NCBI GenBank assembly: GCA_937926445.1
Contig: CALBAK010000065.1
Span: forward strand, 1-64,000
Source: an uncultured Alphaproteobacteria bacterium
GTDB taxonomy: Bacteria > Pseudomonadota > Alphaproteobacteria > Geminicoccales > Geminicoccaceae
Reading direction: 5' to 3'
Length of the DNA: 64,000 bases
The translations under genes and the position numbers were made by a program. Positions 36,592-44,677 of this stretch are shown here, one piece after another; within the stretch, counting starts at the first letter, position 1, and each line of letters starts with the position of its first letter. The notes beneath the pieces were generated by a model, which worked only from the letters and a program-made list of their open reading frames with translations, did no database searches and was not told the origin of the DNA.

Positions 36592-37395
36592 GTGGCCCGC
36601 TGGTCCGCCAATGTCGAGGTCATGATCCGCGCCGCGCGCGCCGCGGCCCGCCATCTCGTGCGCGATTTCGGCGAAGTCGAGCAGCTCCAGGTCTCGATCA
36701 AGGGGCCGGGCGACTTCGTCTCCGCTGCCGACCGGCGGGCCGAGCAGGTGATCCGCGAGGCACTGCACAAGGCCCGGCCCGATTGGGGTTTCCTGCTCGA
36801 GGAGACGGGCGCGATCGAGGGCCGCTCGAAGTTCAACCGCTGGATCGTCGACCCGCTCGACGGCACCACGAATTTCCTCCACGGCCTGCCTCACTGGTCG
36901 ATCTCGATCGCCCTCGAACAACAGGGCGAGATCACGGCGGGCCTGGTCTACGATCCCGTGAAGGAGGAGCTGTTCGTCGCCGAGAAGGGAGCCGGGGCCT
37001 ATCTCAACGACCGGCGGCTCCGGGTCTCGCGCCGCTGGCGGCTCGAGGAGGCGCTCGTGGGCTGCGGCCTGCCGGTCCAGGACTGGCCGGCGCGGGCCAA
37101 AGGCTTCGCCCGCCAGCTCGATGCCGTCGCCGACCACGTGGCGGGCCTGCGCCGGCTCGGCACCTGCTCGCTCGACCTCGCCTATATCGCCGCCGGCCGC
37201 CAGGACGGGTTCTGGGAGTACGGCGTCAAGCCCTGGGACATCGCCGCGGGCGTGCTCCTCGTTCGCGAAGCGGGCGGCCGGGTCGGCCGGCTCGAGGGCG
37301 ACGAGGACCTGATGGCGCCCGGCACGATCGTGGCGGGCAACCCCGAGATCTACACTCGGCTTCGGACGCTGCTCGCGACCGCCACGCCCGCTTGA
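36592..37395 (+). CDS. inositol monophosphatase family protein (SuhB-like)
   Basis: 267 residues from GTG 36592. The metal and phosphate site motifs are complete: GFLLEETG (Glu-Glu), WIVDPLDGTTNFLHGLP and KPWDIAAGVLLVREAGGRV. These magnesium phosphatases act on inositol-1-phosphate and related sugar phosphates; SuhB also binds rRNA antitermination complexes in enterobacteria. It ends the rightward series begun by gap. An 82-base gap separates it from the ThiE-like gene. Confidence 0.92.
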   Translation: MARWSANVEVMIRAARAAARHLVRDFGEVEQLQVSIKGPGDFVSAADRRAEQVIREALHKARPDWGFLLEETGAIEGRSKFNRWIVDPLDGTTNFLHGLPHWSISIALEQQGEITAGLVYDPVKEELFVAEKGAGAYLNDRRLRVSRRWRLEEALVGCGLPVQDWPARAKGFARQLDAVADHVAGLRRLGTCSLDLAYIAAGRQDGFWEYGVKPWDIAAGVLLVREAGGRVGRLEGDEDLMAPGTIVAGNPEIYTRLRTLLATATPA

Positions 37396-37487
37396 GAGTT
37401 TCCGCGGGAGCCGGGCTGCGACCGCACTTCCCGCCCCGCGGGAAACGCCCGGGGTCGGAGACCGCTCGACCGGTGGCGGGGGTGCCG

Positions 37488-39110
37488 TCAGGCGGCGGCG
37501 CGCAGGCCGCGATCGGCGCGCAGGAAATCGGCGCAGCGTTCGCCGATCATGATGCAGGCGGCATTGGTGTTGCCGGAGACCACGGTCGGCATGATCGAGG
37601 CATCGGCTACCCGCAGTCCCTCGATGCCGTGCACCCTGAGCCTGGGGTCGACGACCGCCATGGGATCGCTCGCCGGCCCCATGGCGCAGGTGCTGGTGGG
37701 GTGGAAGATCGTCGTTCCCTTCTCGCGCACGTAGGCGAGGAGCTCCTCACGGGTGCGGCAGTCGGGCCCGGGCAGGTGCTCGGCCTCGACATAGGGGCGC
37801 ATCGCCGGCTGGCCCACGATGCGGCGGATCAGGAGGAGCCCGTCGACCATGGTCCGCCGGTCGGTCTCGGTGGCGAGATAATTCGCGAAGATCTTCGGTG
37901 CGGCGGCCGGATCGGCCGAGGCGAGCTCGAGCCGGCCACGGCTCTCGGGGCGGAGCTGGCAGGTCGAGACGGTGAAGCCGGGGAAGGGGTGCAAGGGCTC
38001 GCCCGGCCGGTCGGCGCTGAAGGGGATGACGTGGAACTCGATGTCGGGGGTCGCGAGTTCCTCGCGGGTCCGCCAGAAGAGGACCACCACCCCGGCCCCG
38101 ACCGTGAGCGGCCCGGTCCGGCGCACCGCCCATTCGACCCCGGCCAGTGCCTTGCGCCAGAGGCTGTGGCTCACCTCGTTCAGGGTGATCGGCCGGGTGC
38201 AGCGGTAGACGATCCGGCACTGATAGTGGTCTTGGAGGTTCTGCCCGACCCCGGGCAGATGGTGGCGGACCTCGATGCCGTGCGCGGCCAGATGCTCGGC
38301 CGGGCCGATGCCGGAGAGCATGAGCAGCTGCGGCGAGGCGATGGCACCGGCGGCGAGCACGACCTCGCCGGCTTCGACCCGGTGCTCCTGCCCGCCGCGG
38401 CGATAGACGAGGCCCACCACCCGCCGCCCCTCGAACAGGAGCCGGCAGGCGAGCGCGTCCGTGCGGATCACGAGGTTGGGGCGCCTTCGGGCCGGCCGCA
38501 GATAGGCGACGGCGGCGCTGCAGCGAAAGCCGTTCTTGATCGAGAGCTGGAAATAGCCGACGCCGTCCTGGCGCGGGCCGTTGTAGTCGGGGTTGGTCGG
38601 GATCCCGGCCTGGTTCGCGGCGGCGATGAAGGCGTCGAGCAGCTCCATCCGGTAGCGGGGCCCCGAGACGCAGAGCGGCCCCTCGCGGCCGCGCCATTCG
38701 GGATCACCCTCCGCATAGGCCTCGAGCCGCTTGAAGACCGGTAAGACGTCCGCGAACGACCAACCCTCGCAGCCGCGCTGGCGCCAATGGTCGTAGTCCG
38801 CGGCCTGGCCGCGGACCCAGGCGAGCCCGTTGATCGAGGAGCAGCCGCCCAGCACCCGGCCGCGCGGCCAGAGAATCGAGCGGCCGGCCACCCCCTCTTC
38901 GGGTTCGGTGCGATAAGTCCGGGCGGTGCCCTCGTCGAAGATGGTTCGATAATAGCCGATCGGCAGGTGGATCCAGGGGTTCCGGTCCTCGGGCCCGGCC
39001 TCGAGCAGGAGCACGCGGGTGCCCGGATCCTCGGAGAGCCGGGCGGCCACGGCACAGCCCGCCGATCCCGCCCCCACCACGACGACGTCGAACCGTTCCG
39101 CCCCGGCCAC
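37488..39110 (-). CDS. GMC oxidoreductase (choline/alcohol dehydrogenase type)
   Basis: 540 residues from GTG 39110 behind a GGAGG site. The FAD dinucleotide fold is at the N-terminus (FDVVVVGAGSAGCAVAARLSE), followed by GRVLGGCSSINGLAWVRG (GMC signature 1), GAIASPQLLMLSGIGP (signature 2) and the catalytic IFHPTSTCAMGP with NTNAACIMIGERCA at the end. The family oxidises alcohols to aldehydes; choline dehydrogenase is one member but the substrate here is unknown. It is single-gene, with the leftward hydrolase gene 150 bases upstream. Confidence 0.88.
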   Translation of the reverse strand: MAGAERFDVVVVGAGSAGCAVAARLSEDPGTRVLLLEAGPEDRNPWIHLPIGYYRTIFDEGTARTYRTEPEEGVAGRSILWPRGRVLGGCSSINGLAWVRGQAADYDHWRQRGCEGWSFADVLPVFKRLEAYAEGDPEWRGREGPLCVSGPRYRMELLDAFIAAANQAGIPTNPDYNGPRQDGVGYFQLSIKNGFRCSAAVAYLRPARRRPNLVIRTDALACRLLFEGRRVVGLVYRRGGQEHRVEAGEVVLAAGAIASPQLLMLSGIGPAEHLAAHGIEVRHHLPGVGQNLQDHYQCRIVYRCTRPITLNEVSHSLWRKALAGVEWAVRRTGPLTVGAGVVVLFWRTREELATPDIEFHVIPFSADRPGEPLHPFPGFTVSTCQLRPESRGRLELASADPAAAPKIFANYLATETDRRTMVDGLLLIRRIVGQPAMRPYVEAEHLPGPDCRTREELLAYVREKGTTIFHPTSTCAMGPASDPMAVVDPRLRVHGIEGLRVADASIMPTVVSGNTNAACIMIGERCADFLRADRGLRAAA

Positions 39111-39259
39111 CCCCGCCTCCCCGCGACCGTCCCTCGGCGGCGCCGGATCATCCTCGCGACGATCCCGACCGGCAAGCGCACGGGCCGCTCGCCCCGTTGC
39201 ACGGGCGCCGGGGGTCGACCGGGCACCGCGGCCGGCGCGCTCTCGGCCGCCGGGCGGGC

Positions 39260-40048
39260 TCAGCTGCCGGGCAGCACGAGCACGGTGCGGACCGGTAGGG
39301 TGGCCCGGGCGAGCAGGAGCTCGGGGCTCGCCGCCCGCTCGATGCGCCAGCCGGCCGCTTCCGCCAGGCGGAGGAAGCGGTCGAGGGTCGAGGGCCCGAA
39401 ATAGTGCATCGGCAGCACGAGCTGCGGGCGGATCTGCTCGATCACCTCGAGCATCGCCTCCTGGTTCATCGTGTAGGCGCCGTCGATCGGCGCCATCAGC
39501 ACGTCGATCCGGCCGAGCTCGCCGAGCTGCGCCTCGGTTAGCGGGTGGTGCAGATGCCCGAGATGGGCGATGCAGATATCGCCCACCTCGAAGACGAAGA
39601 TCGAATTGGAGAGTGCCTGGTCGCCGAAGCGGCCGTGCACCGCCGTAGGCACGTTGCGGATACGCAGATCCTGCACGACCAGATCGTGCTCGGCCCAGCC
39701 GCCGGCCGGGTTCCAGCCGCGGAGTACGTGCTCGATCCGGGGATCCGGCCGGTTCGTGTAATGCGTGTCGTGGGCGTTGTTCATGGTCACCACGCGCGGC
39801 AGGAAGGGCGGGCGGATGTAGTCGTTGTGGTCGGTGACGGCGCTCGCACCCTCGGCTGTTTCGATCAGGAAGGTCGAATGGCCGAGGAAGGTGAGCTTGA
39901 CGGTCGCCCCTTCCGGCAGGGCCGCGAGCCGCACGGCGACCGGCAGGATCCGGCGCGGCGCCTCGGCGACCGGGAAGCAACCGCCGGCGAACGCCGTGGT
40001 GGCGAGCGGCCCCAGGAACAGGGCGAGGAGCGCGACTGCGAGGCGCAT
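39260..40048 (-). CDS. exported metallo-beta-lactamase-fold hydrolase (UlaG-like)
   Basis: 262 residues from ATG 40048 after GGAGGGCTCCC. A signal peptide (RLAVALLALFLGPLATTAFA) puts it outside the cytoplasm. The domain has LTFLGHSTFLIET, VTDHNDYIRPP, NNAHDTHYT, CIAHLGHLHHPL, a late Asp in LMAPIDGAYT, and LPMHYFGP, the metal-ligand order of the UlaG/L-ascorbate-lactonase-like branch. The first metal motif is NAHDTHYT rather than the usual HxHxDH, so the metal site is modified. The substrate is unknown. It is divergent from the MFS gene, 82 bases away. Confidence 0.8.
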   Translation of the reverse strand: MRLAVALLALFLGPLATTAFAGGCFPVAEAPRRILPVAVRLAALPEGATVKLTFLGHSTFLIETAEGASAVTDHNDYIRPPFLPRVVTMNNAHDTHYTNRPDPRIEHVLRGWNPAGGWAEHDLVVQDLRIRNVPTAVHGRFGDQALSNSIFVFEVGDICIAHLGHLHHPLTEAQLGELGRIDVLMAPIDGAYTMNQEAMLEVIEQIRPQLVLPMHYFGPSTLDRFLRLAEAAGWRIERAASPELLLARATLPVRTVLVLPGS

Positions 40049-40130
40049 GGGAGCCCTCCGCGCGGCGCGGGTGGGGGGCGTGCGATCCTGTCCGCTTCCC
40101 TGCGACCCGCGGCTCCGATAGAGCCGAGCT

Positions 40131-41372
40131 ATGGCCCGTCCCCACTTCGTCAAGAACCTGGGCGTCTTGGCCTTCGCCCAGGCCGTCTTCTTCATGGCCA
40201 ACACGATCGTCATCAGCACGGCCCCCTTCGTGGGCCTGCAATACGCGCCCACACCCTGGCTCGCCACCGTTCCGCTCGGGGTGCAGTTCCTGGGCACGAT
40301 GAGCGCCACCATGCCGGCCTCGCTCTTGATGCAGCGGGTCGGCAGACGGCCCGGTCTGGTGCTCGGCATGGCGCTCGGCGTGCTCGCCGGCCTTCTGGGT
40401 GCGTTCGCCATCCGCGAGGCGAGCTTCCTTCTGTTCTGTCTCGCCGGCGTGTTCTACGGCTCCTTTTCGGCTTTCGCCCAATATCTGCGCTTCACCGCCG
40501 CCGATGCGGCGGATGCCGCGGGCTTCCCCGACCGCACGGCGGCCCGCGGCCGGGCGATCGCCTGGGTGATGGCCGGTGGCGTGGCGGCGGCCGTGCTCGG
40601 ACCCGAACTCGCCGACCGGACGCGCGAGCTCACCGGCCCGATCCTGTTCGCCGGCAGCTATCTGGCGATCGCCGCACTGGCCGGCTCGGGGCTTTTGGCC
40701 CTTCTCCTTTTGGACCTGCCGCGGTCCCCGGCGACGGACAAGGCGGAGGAGATGGAGGGCCGGCCGCTCGGGGTGATCGCTCGCCAGCCGGTGGCGATCG
40801 CCGCCTTCTCCGCCGCGCTCGTCGGCTATGTCACGATGAACCTGCTCATGACCGCTACACCGCTCGCCATGCTCGCCTGCGGTTTCGGCTTCGGCGACAC
40901 CAAGCAGGTCATCCAATGGCACGTGCTCGGCATGTTCCTGCCGAGCTTTTTGACCGGCCGGCTGATCACCCGCTTCGGGGTCGAGCGGGTGATCCTCGCC
41001 GGCGTCGCGCTCAACCTTCTCTGTGTGGCGATCGCCGTGGCCGGCCTCGAGATCGCCAATTTCGCGATCGCGCTCTTCCTCCTGGGCGTGGGCTGGAACT
41101 TCATGTTCGTGGGCGGGACCACGCTTTTGACCACCTGTCACGGGCCCGCCGAGAAGGCCCGGGTCCAGGGCCTCAACGACCTCTTGGTCTTCACGAGTGT
41201 GGCCGCCTCGGCCTCGCTCGCTGGCTTCGTGCAGAGCACGCTCGGCTGGCGGACCATGAACCTCTTGGCGATCCCGGGCCTCGTGCTGGTCGCGGCGTTG
41301 ATCCTGGCGCGGCTTCGCCCGGGCTTCGGCGCTGCGACGTCGGGCTTGTCTTCGGCCGGCGGCGGTCGATGA
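40131..41372 (+). CDS. MFS transporter
   Basis: 413 residues with 12 predicted transmembrane segments from FVKNLGVLAFAQAVFFMANTIVI to LAIPGLVLVAALILARL. The loop 2-3 motif is MQRVGRRPGLVLGMALG, close to the MFS A-motif, and the equivalent in the second half is LITRFGVERVILAG. It most resembles small drug/metabolite exporters of the YfcJ/YnfM-like kind; the substrate cannot be deduced. Intact and of normal length. Confidence 0.88.
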   Translation: MARPHFVKNLGVLAFAQAVFFMANTIVISTAPFVGLQYAPTPWLATVPLGVQFLGTMSATMPASLLMQRVGRRPGLVLGMALGVLAGLLGAFAIREASFLLFCLAGVFYGSFSAFAQYLRFTAADAADAAGFPDRTAARGRAIAWVMAGGVAAAVLGPELADRTRELTGPILFAGSYLAIAALAGSGLLALLLLDLPRSPATDKAEEMEGRPLGVIARQPVAIAAFSAALVGYVTMNLLMTATPLAMLACGFGFGDTKQVIQWHVLGMFLPSFLTGRLITRFGVERVILAGVALNLLCVAIAVAGLEIANFAIALFLLGVGWNFMFVGGTTLLTTCHGPAEKARVQGLNDLLVFTSVAASASLAGFVQSTLGWRTMNLLAIPGLVLVAALILARLRPGFGAATSGLSSAGGGR

Positions 41373-41440
41373 TGGTCGCGGACCGATTCGGCGGCGGCGA
41401 CCGTCGAGCGGACCTGTGCCATCGAAGAGGAGCGAGGTCG

Positions 41441-41761
41441 GTGTTCGAGAGATGGAACCGCTTCGTGTTCGTCGCCGTCTCGGGGGTCGCCGCGGCGGCC
41501 GGTCTTCCGGCCGATCCAGCGTTCGCCCAACCGCGCGGTCCGCTCGGCTGGGCCGATGTCGATCGCGACGGGACGATCACCCGCCAGGAATTCGACGAGG
41601 TCCGGGCGAAGCGCTTCGAGCGGCTCGACACCAACAAGGACGGCGTGGTCACGCGCGAGGAGTTCATGGCCGTCGACGCGCCGGCCTTCGAACGGCTGGA
41701 CCGCAACAAGGACGGCAAGATCACGCCCGAGGAGATGCCGCGCCGACGCGGCGGGCGCTGA
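41441..41761 (+). CDS. exported EF-hand protein
   Basis: 106 residues from GTG 41441, downstream of GAGGAGCGAGG. An N-terminal hydrophobic segment (RFVFVAVSGVAAAAGLPADPAFA) is a likely signal peptide. Three EF-hand loops follow: DVDRDGTITRQE, DTNKDGVVTREE and DRNKDGKITPEE, each with canonical Asp/Asn positions and terminal Glu, so Ca2+ binding is expected. A short basic tail (PRRRGGR) ends the protein. Such periplasmic EF-hand proteins are common and mostly uncharacterised. It converges with the ABC permease gene, 8 bases away. Confidence 0.85.
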   Translation: MFERWNRFVFVAVSGVAAAAGLPADPAFAQPRGPLGWADVDRDGTITRQEFDEVRAKRFERLDTNKDGVVTREEFMAVDAPAFERLDRNKDGKITPEEMPRRRGGR

Positions 41762-41769
41762 CCGCGGGC

Positions 41770-42543
41770 TCAGCGGCGGGCTTCGCCTGGCAGCGCGAGG
41801 CGCCGCTCGAGACGCCGTACGGCGGCGGAGACGAGCAGAATCAGCACGAGATACTCGAGAACCAACACGGTGTAGATCTCGAGCGGCCGGTATTCGACGA
41901 CCACCAGCTCGTTGGCGCGCCGGGTGAGCTCCTGCATGCCGATCACCGAGACGAGCGAGCTCATCTTGAGCATGTAGACGAACTGGTTGCCGAGGGCGGG
42001 GAGGATCCGGCGGAGCGCCTGGGGCAGGATCACGAGCCGGTATTTACGCCAGCCGGAAAGACCCAGCGCTTGCGCGGCCTCGTGCTGGCCGCGCTCGATC
42101 GACTGGATCCCGGCCCGGAATATCTCGGCTTCAAAGGCCGAATCGGAGAGGGCGAGCGCGATCACACCCGCTGCGAACACGCCGACCGAGAGGCCCGTTA
42201 CGATCGGCAGGCCGTAATAGACCCAGAGGATCATGACCAGGACCGGCACCGCCCGCACGAGCTCGACGAAAACGCGGTTGAGGACGCGAAGGCGCGGTCG
42301 CTTCGAAAGCCCGGGCAGGGCCACCAGGAGGCCGAGGGCGATCGAGATCGTGATCGCGCTCGCCGAGAGCGCCACCGTCCAGACCATGCCGTCCAAGAGG
42401 AAGAGCAGGTTGGCGCGGCCCTGGGCAGTCGTGGGCGCCACCACGTACCAGCCGAAGGAGGACCCGCAGCCGGCCAAGAGCGGCGCCGTGGCCAGGAGGA
42501 CGATCCTCCACCGCCGGCCGCCTCGCCGCCCCTCGCCCGCCAT
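41770..42543 (-). CDS. ABC transporter permease, amino-acid (HisMQ) family
   Basis: 257 residues from ATG 42543. Transmembrane helices and the EAA loop are clear (QHEAAQALGLSGWRKYRLVILPQALRRILPALGNQF), as is the N-terminal hydrophobic stretch LLATAPLLAGCGSSFGWYVV, which oddly contains a lipobox-like LAGC. Permeases of this family form the membrane channel for polar amino acid uptake. The binding protein is encoded divergently 99 bases away, but neither a second permease nor an ATPase is in the neighbourhood, so the ATPase must come from elsewhere. Confidence 0.87.
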   Translation of the reverse strand: MAGEGRRGGRRWRIVLLATAPLLAGCGSSFGWYVVAPTTAQGRANLLFLLDGMVWTVALSASAITISIALGLLVALPGLSKRPRLRVLNRVFVELVRAVPVLVMILWVYYGLPIVTGLSVGVFAAGVIALALSDSAFEAEIFRAGIQSIERGQHEAAQALGLSGWRKYRLVILPQALRRILPALGNQFVYMLKMSSLVSVIGMQELTRRANELVVVEYRPLEIYTVLVLEYLVLILLVSAAVRRLERRLALPGEARR

Positions 42544-42642
42544 GGCTCCCGCCCGCTTGTCACCCCCCGCGGCCGCATGCCATGGATCGCGGTGACGGGG
42601 GAAGCCCGGGCCGATGCGGCCCCACGAGCCATCGGAGCAACC

Positions 42643-43428
42643 ATGCGACGCAGGAGCCTGATCGGGGCCTTGACCGCGCTCGCCGTGTCGGCGGCGGCGA
42701 CCGCCCAAGCGGCTGACTCGCGCCTGAAGCGCATCCTCGATTCCGGGGTGCTTCGGGCCGGGACGACCGGGGACTGGAACCCGATGACGATCCGCGACCC
42801 GGCCACCAACAGCTACAAGGGCTACGACATCGACATGCTCTCGGAGCTGGCGGCCGACCTGGGTGTGCGGATCGCGTTCGTGCCCACCGACTGGAAGACG
42901 ATCGTCCAGGGGATCCAGGCGGACAAATACGACATCACGGGCTCGGCCTCGCTGAGCCCGGCGCGGGCCAAGGTGGCGGGCTTCTCCGACCCCTATTTCG
43001 AGCTCGCGACCGTGCCCTTGACTCTCAAGAAGAACGCCGGCCGCTTCAGGGACTGGGGCGATCTCGACCGCCCGGACGTCACGGTCGCGGCCACCCTCGG
43101 CACGGTTCAGGAGCAGCAGGTCAAGCAGTTCTTCCCGAACGCCAAGCACAAGATCGTGGAATCGCCGGCGCGCGATTTCCAGGAGGTACTGGCCGGCCGG
43201 GCGGACGCCCACATCACCTCGAACGTCGAGGCAGCGACGCTGGTCGAGCGCTATCCGGAGATGATGATCGTGCCGGTCTCGGCGCCGCGCGCCCGCACCC
43301 CGATCGCCATGCTGCTGCCGCAGGACGATCAGGTCTGGATCAACTACGTCAACCACTGGATCCGGCTCAAGCGGGCCCGCGGCTTCTTCGACGAACTCGC
43401 CACGAAGTGGCGGCTGCGCAACGAGTAG
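42643..43428 (+). CDS. periplasmic amino-acid-type binding protein (cyclohexadienyl dehydratase-like)
   Basis: 261 residues from ATG 42643. A signal peptide (RRRSLIGALTALAVSAAATAQAAD) precedes a family 3 solute-binding fold: LKRILDSGVLRAGTTGDWNPMT, YKGYDIDMLSELAADLGV, YDITGSASLSPARAKVAGFSDPYFE and TVAATLGTVQEQQV. The domain start resembles periplasmic cyclohexadienyl/arogenate dehydratases (PheC) as much as amino-acid binding proteins, so an enzyme is possible. It is divergent from a single permease gene, with which it probably functions. Confidence 0.83.
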   Translation: MRRRSLIGALTALAVSAAATAQAADSRLKRILDSGVLRAGTTGDWNPMTIRDPATNSYKGYDIDMLSELAADLGVRIAFVPTDWKTIVQGIQADKYDITGSASLSPARAKVAGFSDPYFELATVPLTLKKNAGRFRDWGDLDRPDVTVAATLGTVQEQQVKQFFPNAKHKIVESPARDFQEVLAGRADAHITSNVEAATLVERYPEMMIVPVSAPRARTPIAMLLPQDDQVWINYVNHWIRLKRARGFFDELATKWRLRNE

Positions 43429-43452
43429 GGTAGCCCTCCCGGAGGGCCGCCC

Positions 43453-44677
43453 TCAGCTCCTGGTCGAATCGAGCGCTTCGAAGAACCGCTCGCGCCAGCG
43501 GGCGGCGGTGTTCTCGCGCAGCACCGCCATCGCCGCCGCCCAACGCTCGCGGCGTTCGGCGAGCGGCACAGCGAGCGCCCGCTCGAGAGCTTCCGCCACC
43601 CCTTCGGTGTCGAGCGGATCGACCCGGAGCGCGCTCTTGAGCTCGTCGGCGGCACCGGCCAGTCGGGACGAGACCAGCACGCCCGGCTGCCCCGGGTCCT
43701 GAGCCGCCACGTACTCCTTGGCCACGAGGTTCATGCCGTCGCGCAGGGGCGTGACCAGCCCCACCCGGGCGACCCGCAGATAGCCCGCCAGTACGGGCCG
43801 CGGCACGGCACGATTGACCCAGCGGATCGGTGTCCAGTCGACCTCGGCGAAGCGGGCGTTGATCCGTCCGGCGAGCTGGTCGAGCTCGCTCCGCAATGCC
43901 CGGTATTGGCGCAGCTCGCCTCGCGAGATCGGGGCGATCTGCAGGAACGTGACCGCACGCCGCCGCTGCGGCTGACGCTCCAGGAGCTCGGCCACCGCCT
44001 GGAACCGGCCGGGCAGGCCCTTGGAGTAGTCCAGCCGGTCCACGCCGAGGATCAACGCCCGGTCGCCGAGGCTCTGGGCGAGCCTGCCGACCTCGGGCCC
44101 CGCCGCCGCCGCGCGTTTGGATGCCCACGAGGTCGTAGGTCGCCGTCTCGCGCAGCAGGCCCTCGTGCCCGGGCAGGGCGCGCAGCACCTCGGGTGCTGG
44201 AAACGGAACGTGCAAGAACAGGCCGATCCGGTTGGCCACCCCGAGCCGGCGGAGCGCCGCTGCGAGCGACAGGAAGTGATAGTCGTGGACCCAGACCAGA
44301 TCGTCGGGCCGCAGGAGCTCCGCGAACCCCCGAGCGAAGGTCTCGTTGACCGCCCGATAGGCCTCGAGCTCGGCCCGGCGGAAGCCGATCAGCCGGAGCC
44401 GGTAATGGCAGAGCGGCCAGAGCGTCCCGTTGGCGAAGCCCTCGTTGAACGCTCGGTAGGTCTCCCGCTCGAGATCGAGGGTGACCCAGCAGGTCCGGCC
44501 GCGGCGCACCGACCGGGGCGGCCCCGGCTCACCGTCCACGACTTGGCCGCTCCAGCCGATCCAGACCCCGCCGCGCCGGCGCAGCGCATCCCGAAGAGCG
44601 ACGACAAGTCCCCCCGCGCTGCGAGCCTCGCTGCCCGGGATGCCGACCCGGTTGGATACGATCACGAGCCGCGCCAA
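43453..44677 (-). pseudogene. otsA: trehalose-6-phosphate synthase, broken by internal deletion and frameshift
   Basis: Starting at TTG 44677 (GGGAGGAGG site), the first ~187 codons are a good GT20 N-terminus: LVIVSNRVGIPG, WIGWSG, FNEGFANGTLWPLCHY, VWVHDYHFL and ending TYDLVGIQT. The frame then runs into nonsense, while another frame, open from about 44115, gives GPEVGRLAQSLGDRALILGVDRLDYSKG and continues to the normal end DGMNLVAKEYVA…FFEALDSTRS. Intact OtsA has some 45-60 residues between these blocks, including the substrate loop; they are missing. The product would be inactive. An assembly deletion is the alternative. Confidence 0.82.

Noticed and set aside
43431-43447. GCCCTCC/GGAGGGC hairpin between the binding protein and otsA
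   Set aside because: The loop is too small and no T-run follows in either direction, so a terminator cannot be claimed.
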